Shown piece after piece: positions 30,200 to 42,702 of a stretch of 49,457 nucleotides of DNA. This DNA comes from Xanthoparmelia taractica (taxonomy: Eukaryota; Ascomycota; Lecanoromycetes; Lecanorales; Parmeliaceae), in the NCBI GenBank assembly GCA_033085395.1, contig JANQBS010000275.1, positions 1 to 49,457 of the forward strand, written 5' to 3'. Every line of letters begins with the position of its first letter. Positions within the stretch are counted from its first letter, which is position 1. Position numbers and translations under genes: made by a program. The notes beneath the pieces are model-generated. The model was not told where the DNA came from and did not search any database. It was given only the letters and a program-made list of their open reading frames with translations.

Positions 30200-31560
30200 A
30201 TTCAAGACGCCAGAATAAGGCAAAATAAGGATTATATGCGCTTCTGAGTCGTATTCACAGCGGCGATACCAAGTCTATACTCTCTCCGGCCAATAAATCG
30301 CTAAAGACGTTCTCTTAGTACCATCTCCCTTATTCTCGCACCTACTACCTGCTTCTCTCTAATAACCTCGAATCGCCGATCTCTGATCATCACCGCTCGA
30401 TCTCCACTCATTTGTCTTACACCCTGCGGCACGCGCTGGCGCAGTCTCTCAACCCTTGTTGCTTCGCATTCAATCTATATCCTATACCGGCCAAGGATTC
30501 TTCACTGCGCCCCTCGGAGATATTCAACTGTGGAGTTACGTCAGCTGCAGCTGCAGCTGCCTAGGAATTGCGCGCTGGGGCTTCCGCAACAGATCAGAGG
30601 CACTATATCCTCTCCGATCCACAGCGAAAAGTGAGATCACCGTCTCAAGGCCACGTCATCAGAACGAGGTGAATTCGGAACCCGGTCGCCGCAGTTAGGT
30701 AGACACACGAATAACACTGCCGATTAAGGCGAGCACACCGTCTTTTGACTCCATTTCCTTGATTTTGACTCATCGCCACTACTCAACGCATGCTTAGCCT
30801 CCCTTATACTATGTCACCCGAGCACGGCCGAGGGGCGATCTCTGTTCACTCGGTCAGGCAGACTTGTGGAGAGGTATTTCTCTTATTGATCGTATGGCAG
30901 TTATCTTTAGTTTAGGCAGTTGCTTCGCCCTGGAGTACTCGCCGTAAGCTAAAATTTTCTATTAATATCGTTACAGAGTCGCAGATTAGCTAAGTGATAG
31001 TAAAATAGTGGCTGACACAGAAATATCGAGATAGAAAGATTCAGAGCAGTAGAGTCGAGCGAAGAGGCGCTCCAGCATGCTTGAAAAGAAAATCATCTCC
31101 GTTCGTTCGAAGCTAAGTTATAGCGCGAGCGATAAAATACGAGATAACGAAGTGAAGAGTTCACTTTTATTGCTGGCTTCAGCCGTAGATGAAAGTAAAT
31201 AGATTAGGAGACGACAAGGGTGAAAGGTGAAGCAAAGTGATTCCGAAAGGAAAGACAATTCAGCAAAATGCCTTATGCAAAGGTCCAAGCACAACAATCG
31301 ACGATAATCGATAGAAACCAGCTAGGCAGCAGGGGAGAGATTACGCAGACCCTTACAATACGAGAAAGAGCAAGGGGACGGTAGAGAGATATAGAAAAAA
31401 GATGAAGGGAAAAGTGAGAAAACAGCGAGGGATACAGATCTTTATATCTAAGAGAAAGCGGCGGATAAGGCGATATCGGGCGCCTTGTCCGAAGAGGGTG
31501 CGCTAAACTCGAGGGGGTCGCGCTTGGCCTGAAAGCAGGAACGGGCACGCATTTCACTAG
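30200..31560. other. GC-normal island, no identifiable gene
   Basis: CA/TG levels are normal from ~30200 to 31560, with sharp AT-rich borders on both sides. It holds an (AGCTGC)n run at 30544-30562. Two open frames (30456-30698 on +, 31273-31557 on -) have low-complexity or atypical composition and no domain. It could be unique promoter or intergenic DNA, or carry an intron-rich gene I cannot assemble. Confidence 0.4.
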
Positions 31561-31569
31561 GACGTAGAT

Positions 31570-32450
31570 TATTTAAAGATAAAGCGTTATCTAAATATCG
31601 TCTTTTATTCTTAAATTAACGATTAAATTAAGCGTTAAAATTAGGTGTTAAAATATTACTTACGCGTATTTACTAATAAGAAGCAAATTAATTAAGTTAA
31701 ACTACTATCTATAATAGAGTTTATATATATAAATAGTTAATATATCTTTATCGAAACGATATTATTCTTCTTAATATATAAATATTATTCGAAAGTACGC
31801 TAAGAGATTAAGAACGACTTCGTCGAGAAAAGAGTATTCGCTATACATAAAAAGATAAAAAGATTATAAACGCTAAAAGATAAGATAGTAGAGTGACTAC
31901 GCAGCGCTATTGTAGCTTAAGCTAAGTAATATAGTAAATCGTATCAACCTTAGAGCTATAAAGTAAGTAATTTAATAATGCTAGCAATTAAGAATCTAAA
32001 ATAAAGACGTCTAAGTAAGAAGTTAATCTATAAGTATATAGAGTCTTTTCGAATCATGAACAAAAGGAAATCGCAAGCGTATCGCTTATTATTATCTTCT
32101 ACGTATAAAATTCATAATATCTTTTATATATCGTTACTTAAATTATATTATATACGCGACTGCGACGAAGTAGCGAAATTCTTTATATAAGTTCTCGAGT
32201 TTATTAATAAGATTAAGAAGCGGAAAGATATCTAATATAAGATTAAGTGAATTAATTAAAGCGAAGAGTATAATTAATAATTATTAGACGAAGAACTTAA
32301 GCGTGCTAACGAGCTAATTTAAATCTATAATGCGTAGGAGATTAATAAGCGAAAGCATTAAGCATTAGATAAGAAAGCTATTTAATTAGACTAGTAATCG
32401 TCGCTAAGCAAGCGGAGACGCCGAAAACGAAAGTAAACACAATAATTATT
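31570..32450 (+). pseudogene. Ty3 chromovirus integrase C-terminus with chromodomain, RIPped
   Basis: A + frame reads the integrase tail of a Ty3-type polyprotein: a helical stretch (TLKDKIVE*LRSAIVA, ~31875-31920), KKLIYKYIESFRIMNK (~32020-32065), SQAYRLLL...YKIHNIFYISLLKLYY (~32075-32155). These fit 'GPF.I......AYRL.LP....IHNVFHVSLL.PY'. About 60 bp later YKIK*IN*SEEYN**LLDEEL followed by ANELI (~32240-32320) fits a chromodomain with Trp codons turned to stops, then a basic tail to 32440. No RT or LTR was identified for it. The 5' part is lost at the border with the GC-normal island at 31560. Confidence 0.7.
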
Positions 32451-34426
32451 TTAGTGTGTTGAGTAATTATAGACGTACTTCTTATATTTATTAGTATAAT
32501 AATTTAATTAAAGATAAGATTTATAATTAAAATTTATTATTTAACTATCTATTTAAGTAATGCTACGTCGGAGATATATCGTATTAAATTAAGATGTATA
32601 TTACTATAGATACAATTTATTAGAGAAACGCTTAATGCGTATTATAAAAGAATACGATTAAATTTACTTAACTCGCCGTGCATTAAAATAAAAAGAAATA
32701 AATAGTCTCTATCGTAGTAATAGACGTCGATAAAGAAGAGTATTTTAAATAAAATTCTTATTCGATAGAAAAGAATCACTAGAAAGATTCTTATTCGAGA
32801 AGCTCGCTTATTTAATATCACTCTTATTAGAGACGACTTCTCTTAACTTCGTCTTATAGGCGTTTATACTATCTATCTTCTCTTAAAGAAGCTTATTATA
32901 ATCTTCGAGCTCTTTAACGCGCTCGTGTAACGTTTTAAGTTTCTTCTTCACGATCTAAAAATCGCGTTAAAGAATCATAATAATAATAATCGCTTAATTA
33001 CTAATAATTACAATTAAACCCTATTTCTTACGAAATTAAGTGATCTTACGATTAATATACGCCCGACTGCGCTTTATTAATGCTATAATTTCGAGAACTC
33101 GACGAACGCGACGAAGAATCTTTCTAATCTTTTTATAAAGAAAAGATAAAATCTTCACGTAATCTCAAATTCTCTTCTTAGCGCTCTTACTATAAGTATA
33201 GAGCGAGAACTTATCTTTAATATAATCGTTACTAAAGTAAATAAAGTATCGATAATAAGAAAGAGTAGATATTATCTTATATTAATATACGATAGCGGGG
33301 CGCCAAGAGACTTACTTATTATTATTATTATATAAGCTATCTTAAATATTAATATATATTAATGTTAGCGTAGCGATAGAGAAAGTTTAATAACACTTAC
33401 AATAAAGAAGTTAGAAGAAGTCGTAATAATAAGAGTTAACTAGTAACACGTTAGCATTAATATATTTAAGAGCGATATTATAGCGTTAAAATAAAGACTT
33501 ATGAGAAATATATTAGATATTATAAAGAAGAGAAAAGTTTTGAGAAAGCGAAGGTAAGTTTATTAACACTAAAAGACGCTAGTAATTATCACTCACGATA
33601 TTGTCGCCGATATATCGTCGGTAAAGTTTTTCTAATAGTTTTAATTAATCGAATCGCCGCGTTATCGATATCGTTATTAATAAAATAACAAAACAATATA
33701 TAATAAATTAGCTTTATATTCTTCTATTATAAAAGCTAGAATAGCTCTATAGAAAGACGTAGAAGCGTAACTATTAGTTATTTAATAATAGCCCGCTGGG
33801 GATTAGAATAAATAACGTATAATATATGTGTTTTAGAATAGTAGTAGTATACGCTATAGAAACAATATCGCGTGTAGAAGAATTTCTTCTACGCGTCTAC
33901 GAAAGGGCTAAGAAAACTCTTTAATAAACTATTAATAATATATATCGTTTGCTATAAATGCATTAACCTTATACTATAGAAACGATAACGTATTAAAAAA
34001 ACTCTTTTTCCTTATTATTTAAAGAGATTAAGGTTTTTTAATAAGTTTTCTACGTATGCTTAGCGACTACGTTACTACTAATTTATAAATAGTAGAACTA
34101 GTCGTAATATATCGAGTCGTCTATTAATACTCGAAGAGCATTATTAAGATTATCGTATTATAAAGAGAGTTCGTATTATCTACTTATAATTAATATAGTA
34201 GGCTCGAGATAATTATAATTAGTGAATATTATGTGTGTAATAGTACTAACGCGCGTTTACGGCGCGTATCTTCTACTATTAACAATCAAAGATAGTATTA
34301 TAAAAACAACGTTATTTGCGAGTACTTTTCCTTATTTCTTATAAGATTTAAATATTTTTTATATTACGTAATAAGAATACTATATTAAATAGTATCTAGA
34401 GATTAAGATCTAAGAAAAGAGACAAT
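32451..34426. other. Deeply RIPped DNA, unassigned
   Basis: Very AT-rich with CA/TG depletion and no domain I can support. Part of the - strand (33150-32820) is open as a basic helical sequence, compatible with an old Gag or coiled-coil protein. The stretch just before 34427 ends in a purine tract (AAGAAAAGAGA), as before a 3' LTR. Confidence 0.35.
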
Positions 34427-34693
34427 TGTTAGGCCTAGCGCTATATGCGCCTTAGCGTCGACTACTTATGGGTTTAGAGTTTATTGCGAGGTCGTGGCGA
34501 GGTTTATAACCTAAGGCCTTGACCGGGCCTTGGCGATTATATATTCTCTTCGTATATCTTAGGGTTTTCGTATTTCTTAGAGATTAGCACTATTAGAACT
34601 TAGTATCTAATAAAGAAATAATTATCGTATCGACTATACGTCTCTTATATTGATTAGGCCGCTTGCTAAGCGCTAGCGAACCAACCTCTTACA
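34427..34693 (+). repeat. Candidate LTR (267 bp)
   Basis: Starts TGTTAGGCCTAGCGC and ends CCAACCTCTTACA, that is TG...CA. It is preceded by a polypurine tract (34412-34422), which suggests it is the 3' LTR of a + strand element to its left. No second copy is visible in the window, and no target duplication is recognisable (ACAAT versus TTGAG). It is less RIPped than its flanks, as short LTRs often are. Confidence 0.5.
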
Positions 34694-36648
34694 TTGAGCT
34701 CGATAAATATTATCTCAAACTCTTTCGCCTTCCCCTTACATAACTTTATCTTCACACTTATATCGCAATATACTTCGAGCGATATCGAAAGTAGATATTT
34801 ATTCTCTTAATTCTAAATAGATAACACTATTATATATATCGCATAGAGAGAACTTCACTAATATAGTTTGAGAATAGTAGTCGATCTCACGATAAGCTTT
34901 ATATTTTATATATTTATCGAAAAGACGAGCAAGTTCGGCAATACTAGGCAAACGAAAGAAATGCGATACGATTATATTATCGTCTTAATCTCGTGAAGAC
35001 GATAATAATACGAGGCGACGATATCAACTATCGATAAGAATCTCCGCATTATATATACGATAGTATTAACGATGCCACGATTTAGTCGAATTCGCGACGT
35101 TATATATTAGATAAAAATCGTGAAAAAGATTATTAATAAGAGCTTAATCTAATAGAAAGTAATTTCTATCTATTCTTATCTTTCTCGTCGAGATCAAGTT
35201 ATTTAAAAATAAAGTCTCGTCGAAAGTATATCGCTAATAATAATTAATTAAATCGTATTTTATCTTTCACGAATAGCGACGACGATAAGACGCGAAGTTA
35301 TATCGTGAATATTCTTTAAGATAATAAGAAGCCTAGAAATTAAGCGAAACGTTAATAATTGAAGCATCACGAGCGTATTTTTAACTCGATAATATCGATT
35401 TATATAACTAAAATCATAATAGAGTAGATAGGAGACGATCTATCTCTATGACTAGAGTATAATCGAGGTACTTTAAATAAATTTATAACGCGCACGTAAT
35501 TATTAGAAAAGAGAAGACTTCACGAATTATTAAGATTTAACGTTATAAGCGACTAAATAAACTCGGGTAATACGTTAACCCCAATAAAGACGCGACGAAT
35601 ATATGCTTTTATTTAGTAAATGTAAGTAAGAGCTAAAGATATATTATAGCTTTTCGATCTTCTTAATAACTTTAGATCTCAAGTTATAAATAAGACGCGA
35701 CTTATTATATAGAGTACGATAAACTTATTATACTATAATATCGAATAAAAATACGATCTTTTTAAGCGACTACGGGATAATCTTAATTATATCTTAATAG
35801 ATTATAACAAATCTAAGAAACGTATAAGTCGATTCTATAGAAATATTATCTAACTTCTTTTTAGAGATATAATCGATTATTAGCATTAATAATTATTCTC
35901 GCACTATATCGAATTTTCTTTTATAATTAAACGATAGCGTATAAATTAAGATAGCAAAGCGCTTATCTCTTTCAGCTCTTTTTATCTAAAGTCGTGATTT
36001 TAATAGTTATAGTATTATATCACGCGATTTTCGAGTATAATCTAAATGCTAGAAAAGTTCGACAATAAGATAAATAGAAGATTAAAGATATATTTAACGC
36101 TTTATAAGAAAGACGTTATTGATTAGAATATAGTTATTTTTATATAAATTAAAGACGTCTAAGATAGTTAGAAGAAGAAGAGAAAAACAAAGATTATCGC
36201 TATAATTCGTTATCGAATTTTTCAATACGTGATAAACTCTATTACTTCTCTAGTAATTTATAAGATCGAAGATCGCTTCGCGAATTTATTTGAGGATCTT
36301 AAAGCTATATTAGAATACGAAGTCGTCGCGCGCGAGCTTGAAGAGGGAGACTTTATATATTTTAATTAACCTAAATATTTATTAAAGAGTAATAGATAGT
36401 ATCGAAGAGAATAAGAGTGAGAAGATAGATTATCTTGTAACATAATTATTTATAAAAAGACTTAACGACTAACACTACTCTTAATATATGAAGAAGTTGA
36501 AAAATATTAGAATCGCTATAGCACGCGAATAGAAGAGATAGCTAGACGAAGATAACAATAAGAATAACGAAGATATATATATCTTAATACTTAAGTATAA
36601 CGACGATCGATTTCTAAAGTAAATCGTCGCTAATAATAGATAAATACT
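34694..36648. other. RIPped DNA with one readable frame of unknown family
   Basis: A + frame at ~36230-36640 reads EDLKAILEYEVVARELEEGD, then a Glu/Arg-rich helical region, with CAA/CAG-type stops only. No family recognised. The remainder (34694-36200) is AT-rich with nothing I can name. MITE-1b interrupts the right end of the readable part. Confidence 0.3.
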
Positions 36649-36924
36649 TACGAGTCGGAAAGGTGTGGTATATTTAATGGTATGGGACCAGTTTTTCGAA
36701 TATTATACCGAAAGGTATAGGATATCCCATACTCCCATTGTGTTTTTAATAAATATATTACGTAGTATTTTTTTATATTCTAAAAATACGTAAAAAGCTT
36801 AAGCGAACGCTTATATAATTATAAAATTCTATAAATAGATTAAAAAGATATAATTTTTTAAAAAAAGTTAAAAAAAAGTTAAAAACGACTATGTTTAACA
36901 GATACCACACCTTTCCGACCCGTA
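36649..36924 (+). mobile_element. MITE-1 copy b
   Basis: 276 bp, ends TACGAGTCGGAAAGGTGTGG / CCACACCTTTCCGACCCGTA. Exact 8-bp target duplication TAAATACT at 36641-36648 and 36925-36932. No coding capacity. Confidence 0.93.
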
Positions 36925-36932
36925 TAAATACT

Positions 36933-38067
36933 TAATAAGTTACGACGTAGAGGTGATTTAAGAAACGAAGAGTATCTTTAATAGAGAGAGAATATTATAA
37001 GCGATAAAAGATATAAGATTTTTTAGGGCGAGTTAGATAATAGAGTAATAAAAATTAAGATAGATATAATAGATCGCGAATTAAGTAAGTAATACTAGAA
37101 TTAGTCTAGATATAAATAATTAAGATAAAGATCGACTTTAAGAAATATTAATATTTTCTTCAACTACACTTATAATAAAAGTAAGTATAATATTAATTAC
37201 TAAGATAGACTTAATATAATCTCGATCTTAAATAATATAAATAGTTAAAATATATACGAAAAGGACGATAATATATTAAAAGTATAAGTATAATACGATA
37301 GATAAAGATGTGATAATTACGAAAGTGATAGATTTAGAATAAAGATCGCGGCTAATTAAATTTTCGACGACTATAGATTGAATAATAAAATTCGCTAATG
37401 CCGCTAATAATTAAAAGAGTTATTAATAATGCTAACGAGAATTAAATATTGCTAATCGAGCTTATCGGGCTTTTAATAATAGATATAGGCTAACGAACAC
37501 TATTGACGACGCTAGAGAGTAAAGTCTACTAAAACTCAAATTTACTTTTTACCGATATTAAGAGTTAAAAGTTACTATAACACTTTCTATTGAATATTAT
37601 TATCGTGAATAGTTATAAACTTCATTATTATTTATCTAAAGAACTGATTTATTAGCCATAGACTTATTATAGTTAGCGAGAATTTTATATTAAACTTATT
37701 AGTTAATTATTCGAAAATTCGAAGCGTCTCTTTAATAGATTCTACTTCGTTAAGAGTTCTCTATTATTACGAGTTTATTTAGTAGCTACGCGTGACCATA
37801 ATAAATTAGAATATATAGGAAATAAGTTAATATTATGCGTGATTTGCTTAAATGCTAAAAGAAAATCGTTAAAATCAATTAAAATTCGGAAACCTCTCTA
37901 GGAATTGTCTGTTAATAACGTTAGACCACGGGATTTAGATCAAGGAAAATAACGATAGCATGCCCTAAGAAGTCGCTATGAATGTAAGCTATATAAGATT
38001 TATCTATGTAATTATATTACGTGTTGAAAGGATTATATTAATACTATTTCCAAGTAAATATTTTGAT
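36933..38067. other. RIPped DNA, unassigned
   Basis: AT-rich to about 37790. From 37800 to 38110 the DNA is closer to normal composition and probably carries the upstream region of the frame starting at 38078. No RNA gene or domain seen. Confidence 0.35.
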
Positions 38068-38077
38068 AGGGAAATGC

Positions 38078-38612
38078 CAAGCAAACGTGAACCCCAGGCG
38101 CTAGAGAATGAAATAGATATTACTAAAGAAAGTACTAGTCTATTAAAATTATAACGTAATCTATAGTTAAAGAATTTAAAGATATTCGAACTTAAAAATA
38201 TTTACGAATATTAGAGCTAGATATTAAAGAGGTATTTCTTTTAATATTATAAAACTTCTTAACGAATAGTAATAAGATTCTTTAATATAATTAATTTATT
38301 AGTAAAAACTCTTTTAAAAATAATATTATAACGAATTAGTAAAGAATCTAGATAATCTTTGTAATAGTAAAAATATATAGCTTTTTTATTAAATTAAATC
38401 GAGAATCTAGTAAATCGCGAGCTTAATATTACTTAAGTATATACTAATAGTAATAACTATTAAAGATAGAGTTAGACAATTTAAAAATTCAATATATATT
38501 TTAGAAATCTAGAAGTATAGATACTTCTATATTTAAAAGAATAAAGAATATTATATTTATTTATAAAGCTACGACTAGATATTCGTATAGCGATTATTAA
38601 TATATAGACTAT
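38078..38612 (+). pseudogene. Unidentified RIPped gene beginning MPSKREPQALENE
   Basis: An ATG in near-normal DNA opens MPSKREPQALENEIDITKES, followed by a Leu/Lys/Gln-rich helical protein readable for ~180 codons through about ten CAA/CAG-type stops. The first ~25 codons are clean and the rest increasingly mutated. I do not recognise the family. The helical pattern resembles N-terminal regions of some fungal accessory proteins. It is truncated by a nest of MITEs starting near 38619. Confidence 0.45.
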
Positions 38613-38618
38613 ATTAAC

Positions 38619-38648
38619 TAGTAGTCGAAAAGGTATAGAATATAGTAG
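38619..38648 (+). mobile_element. MITE-3 terminus, interrupted by MITE-2
   Basis: TAGTAGTCGAAAAGGTATAG followed by AATATAGTAG resembles the left end of the 316-bp element at 48341 (TAGTAATCGAAAAGATATAG). It is cut after 30 bp by MITE-2b. Short match, so tentative. Confidence 0.45.
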
Positions 38649-39255
38649 TACGGGTCGGAAAGGTCTGGGATGGTCTGGGATATAGGGTGTCGATATCATA
38701 TCATGATATAATATGATATTAAGACTATATTATTTAATTTTTATGGGATGGTCTAGGAAATGTGCTAATACTATGAAATAGTCTAAGAAATTTCTAATAT
38801 ATATAGGGGTATCTTATATTATATGTAGAGATATAAGAAATATATTATATATAGAAGAAGTTACTCTATATAGAATCATGCGAACGTATTCTAGTTATTA
38901 TTCTAGTTATCACTTTACTTTATTATCACTATTATTATCACTTTACTTTATTATCACGTTGTTAAGCTAAGCTCGCTATCGCATTTGATATCGTATTACA
39001 AAAGATCTTCGTAATTATCTAGGGCTTGGCGAGTTATTTCTATTACTATTAATGTATTTAATTTATTTAATTATTAGAAGAATTATTAACACGCTAACTA
39101 TAATAATAATCTACTATCTATTCTACGATAGCAAATTCCCTTCTTCTCTCTTCGCATTATAAAAAGAATTTATAATTATTCTTTATAATTATATATTCTT
39201 AGCTATTAAAATTATACGCTTCGTATAAATAATATAAAGATTAATATCTTCGATT
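38649..39255 (-). mobile_element. MITE-2 copy b, truncated
   Basis: Reverse copy of the right two thirds of MITE-2a: starts TACGGGTCGGAAAGGTCTGG and continues through the AGATACCCC-type inner repeat and the TTCCCTTCTTCTCTC region, up to ACGCTTCGTATAAATAATAT. The last ~300 bp and the second end are missing. MITE-1c lies at the breakpoint. It is more RIPped than copy a. Confidence 0.85.
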
Positions 39256-39531
39256 TACGGGTCGGAAAGGTGTGGTATATTTGATGGTATGGGATTAGTT
39301 TATCGAATATCATATCGAAAGATATGGGATATCCCATACTCCCATTGTGTTTTTAATAAATATATTACGTAATATTTCTTTATATTCTAAAGATACGTAA
39401 AAATCTTAAGCGAATACTTATATAATTATAAAATTCTATAAATAGATTAAAAAGATATAATTTTTTAAAAAAAGTTAAAAAAAAGTTAAAAACGACTATG
39501 TTCAACAGATATCACACCTTTTCGACCCGTA
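39256..39531 (+). mobile_element. MITE-1 copy c
   Basis: 276 bp, ends TACGGGTCGGAAAGGTGTGG / CCACACC-to-CCCGTA type. The target duplication CTTCGATT (39248-39255) / CTTCGAAT (39532-39539) differs at one position. The central palindrome ATATGGGATATCCCATA is visible near 39322. Confidence 0.92.
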
Positions 39532-39539
39532 CTTCGAAT

Positions 39540-41658
39540 ATATAATAAAGAAAAGCTTTCGCCGACTTATAAATAACCTTAATAATCGATCTAGAAAAAC
39601 GTATTCCCTTTATATATATTATCGAGATCTCTCTTATTATTCGCGAAAAAAAGAGCTTAGAGATTAATAGATCGAATTTTCTCTAATAGCGACGAATCTT
39701 ATATAAAGTAATAGTTATAATTTATTAATAAAATAGAATAGATAGATTCGAGATTAGACTTACTTTTAGCTTTTCATCTACGTTTTCGAGTATTGTTATC
39801 TAATAGTTCTTACGCTAATCTACTTTTCTTAGTTAATTTTAATAATTAAACACTTAAAGACTACGTAGAAGTAATTAATTATACTTAAGATTATCTGATA
39901 TTAGCTACGTGTATTATAATTTCTTTAGTTTCTTCTTTGCTCTTATATGCTATCGTCTACTCGCGTATTAGCTTTATACTTAATATTTTATTTATAGATT
40001 CAATATATCTATTTTAAAATATTGCCTCGCGTAGTGATTCTTTTATAAGCTATAGCTTGCTTTATTAGATAAATAGATAATAAGATAAATAGTAAAAGAA
40101 GAATAAATAATAGAAGAATAATATATATTAGAAGAATAAGGGATAACAGAAGAAAGAGTAGAAAGAAAATAAAAGTATACGATAAATATATCTTAGAAAA
40201 CGTGATATTATAAATAAAATCAATGTTATTTATTAATGCTTCTAGATATCTATCGCAATAACATTAGAATTAATTTATTTTTCAATCGTAAAGCGAGAGA
40301 AGAATACTCTTATTATAAGTATTAAGATTCTATAAGAATAAATTTATCTTATAATTAATTCTAATAATTATTCTAGTAATTACTTAAGCGTATTAAAATT
40401 TTATCGATTTAAACGCTAATACGTAGAATTCTTAATAATCTTTTTATATTAAGTAGATAGTAAAAATTAATATTTAATCGATTTTCTTCTCGATAATTCT
40501 TTTAATAATAGATACTAGTATTTAAATAATTTTCTTCTCAAACTTTCTCTTCAAATAATTCTTATTTATCGCATCTTTCTTTTATTCTAATATTTAAGAC
40601 GCGTTTCTATTATTAATATAGTTAAAGATACTTAATATACTTCTATTCTAATAGAGAGTATATAATTAATAGTTCTTAGCTAAATCGTAATCTATAGAGC
40701 ATCGATCTTATAGAAGTAATTACTTTTTTTATCTTTATATTTCTTTATTAATTTTTTTTTTAGCTATTAAAAAAGAAGAATAATTAGATTCTTAAATATA
40801 CTTTTCGCTCTTTAATATAAAGTTTAATAATCTCGAGTTTAAGACTTTACGTTATAACGTAATTAATTAATTTAAAGATAATTAATTAAAGCGTAAAGTC
40901 GTTTAAGATTTTAATAAAAATCTTAATATTAAACGCTTAAGAACGAGACTCGATATTTTTATTTTTAAGAAAAAGAAATTAAAACGCGTAAAGAAAGTTA
41001 ATAATATCGCTAAGAATTATCGTATTCGTGCTTATAAAAAGATTAGCGAATTCGCGATTACTTTAAATTTATAGCGAAAAGTATATATTAAAATTCTTCG
41101 TTAGCAAGAAGTCAACTTTAGATAATATTTACTTATCTTTATAATTATTATTTTAGCTATTAAGTCTTTTAAGCTAACACTTAGAATAGAATTATATAAG
41201 ATATATATAGTAATATCGTTACTCGGCGTCTTCGACTTCAGGTTTATTTTAGAATAATAATTTATATCGATAAGAATAATAACTCGTTATAAGAAGATAT
41301 AGAAGATAAAGAAATAGAGTAAAGTATATAATTATCTTTAATAAAAAAGTATTTATTTTAATTATATAATAGACGAGATCTTTTTAACTATTAGAGAGAG
41401 AGATAATATTTTAGATTATAAGCGCTACGATCTACTAAAACTCGAAAAGAACGATTAATTATTAAATATTAAGCTATTCGCGTATAAGCAGAATCTCGAA
41501 TGAAATTACGTGTCGAATATAAAGATACGTCTATTTGTTAATGTGTAGAACGTGTAGCGAAAGACTAATAGATCTCTACTGCGTAAACTTAGGAAACTAG
41601 ATTATAAGAATTTGGGGAGCTGTCTTAGAAAAGGGCATATATATCTATTTATAATTTT
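39540..41658. other. Deeply RIPped DNA, unassigned
   Basis: Extremely AT-rich. One + region (40920-41140) reads a Lys/Arg-rich helical frame (KKKKLKRVKKVNNIAKNYRI, then ISEFAITLNL) with RIP stops, suggesting former coding DNA of unknown type, possibly a transposase tail. No TIRs or LTRs could be assigned to it. Confidence 0.3.
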
Positions 41659-41666
41659 GATATATC

Positions 41667-41926
41667 TACGGGTCGGAAAGGTGTGGTATATTTGATGATA
41701 TGAGATTAGTTTTTCGAATATCATATCGAAAGATATGGGATATCTCATACTCTCATTAAGTACGTAATATTTTTTTATATTCTAAAAATACGTAAAAAGC
41801 TTAAGCGAACGCTTATATAATTATAAAATTCTATAAATAGATTAAAAAGATATAATTTTTTAAAAAAAGTTAAAAAAAAGTTAAAAACGACTATATTTAA
41901 CAGATATCACACCTTTCCGACCCGTA
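41667..41926 (+). mobile_element. MITE-1 copy d (internal deletion)
   Basis: 260 bp. It lacks ~16-20 bp found in the other copies (the TTTTTAATAAATATATT part). Ends as in copy c. Exact 8-bp target duplication GATATATC at 41659-41666 and 41927-41934. Confidence 0.93.
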
Positions 41927-42161
41927 GATATATCTATATATTTCTAGTTAATATTTTAGTTATCGCTAATTTATTTAAGAGAAATATATTTTCTTCGATA
42001 TTATATTATCTTTATATATATTCTTTAATTATTAAGAGAAAGTTATATAATATAATAAAATTAGTTATATCTAGAATAGGCACTTTGAATATAATAATGC
42101 GAAATAATTATCTCTGCTAGAATCGGTATTATTTTGATCGAATAATTATAATTTCGCTACG

Positions 42162-42422
42162 ATGAATTTCGAGCCCGACCTTAATGCGGTAAATGCGAGG
42201 AGGGCGTATGATCTTATTATTTAAGGCTATGATAATATGTTCGCTGATTTTAAACTTCTCGCATTTAGTGTAAATAGTCTTAGTCTCTTAATTAAAGAAA
42301 TCGCTAGCTATATGAATTATAAATTCTTGATAGATCTATCTGACAGCGCGGGCTCGAAGAAGCCATTGAGGCTGCTTTGGATTAGATTAGTTAGTTCTAG
42401 CCGACACATGCGGAAGCCCTAG
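42162..42422 (+). pseudogene. Hypothetical protein fragment with one RIP-type stop
   Basis: ATG 42162 opens MNFEPDLNAVNARRAYDLII, then a TAA at 42222 (CAA-type), then in the same frame a clean stretch FADFKLLAFSVNSLSLLIKE to a TAG at 42420. It lies where RIP fades into GC-normal DNA. I do not recognise the family. The second half is amphipathic helical. It may be the 5' exon of a gene truncated at the border. Confidence 0.4.
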
Positions 42423-42702
42423 TCCTAGGAAATTCATTCTTTAGAGCCCAGGGCGGGATCCGCATTGGTTACTGTTCCACATATCTTGTCGTGGGATGAG
42501 CTCCACAGTATTGTATAGGGGATTTTCTTGACTGGCGCGGAGAGGGGAGAAAAACATCTTAAGGTCTTGAATTTTGATGTCGGCTATATTCGGGTTGGGC
42601 GGCTGGGGTATAGAATGCTCCAGTATAGTGCACCCAAAATGGTGGAGTCCTAGGAGGGGGAGGGGGAGGAGGAGAAGGATGAAATCCGAAGCTCAACGTT
42701 AT

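Noticed and set aside
31273..31557. 94-codon - strand frame
   Set aside because: Low-complexity Ser/Pro/Leu sequence, GA-rich on the other strand, no domain; likely chance.
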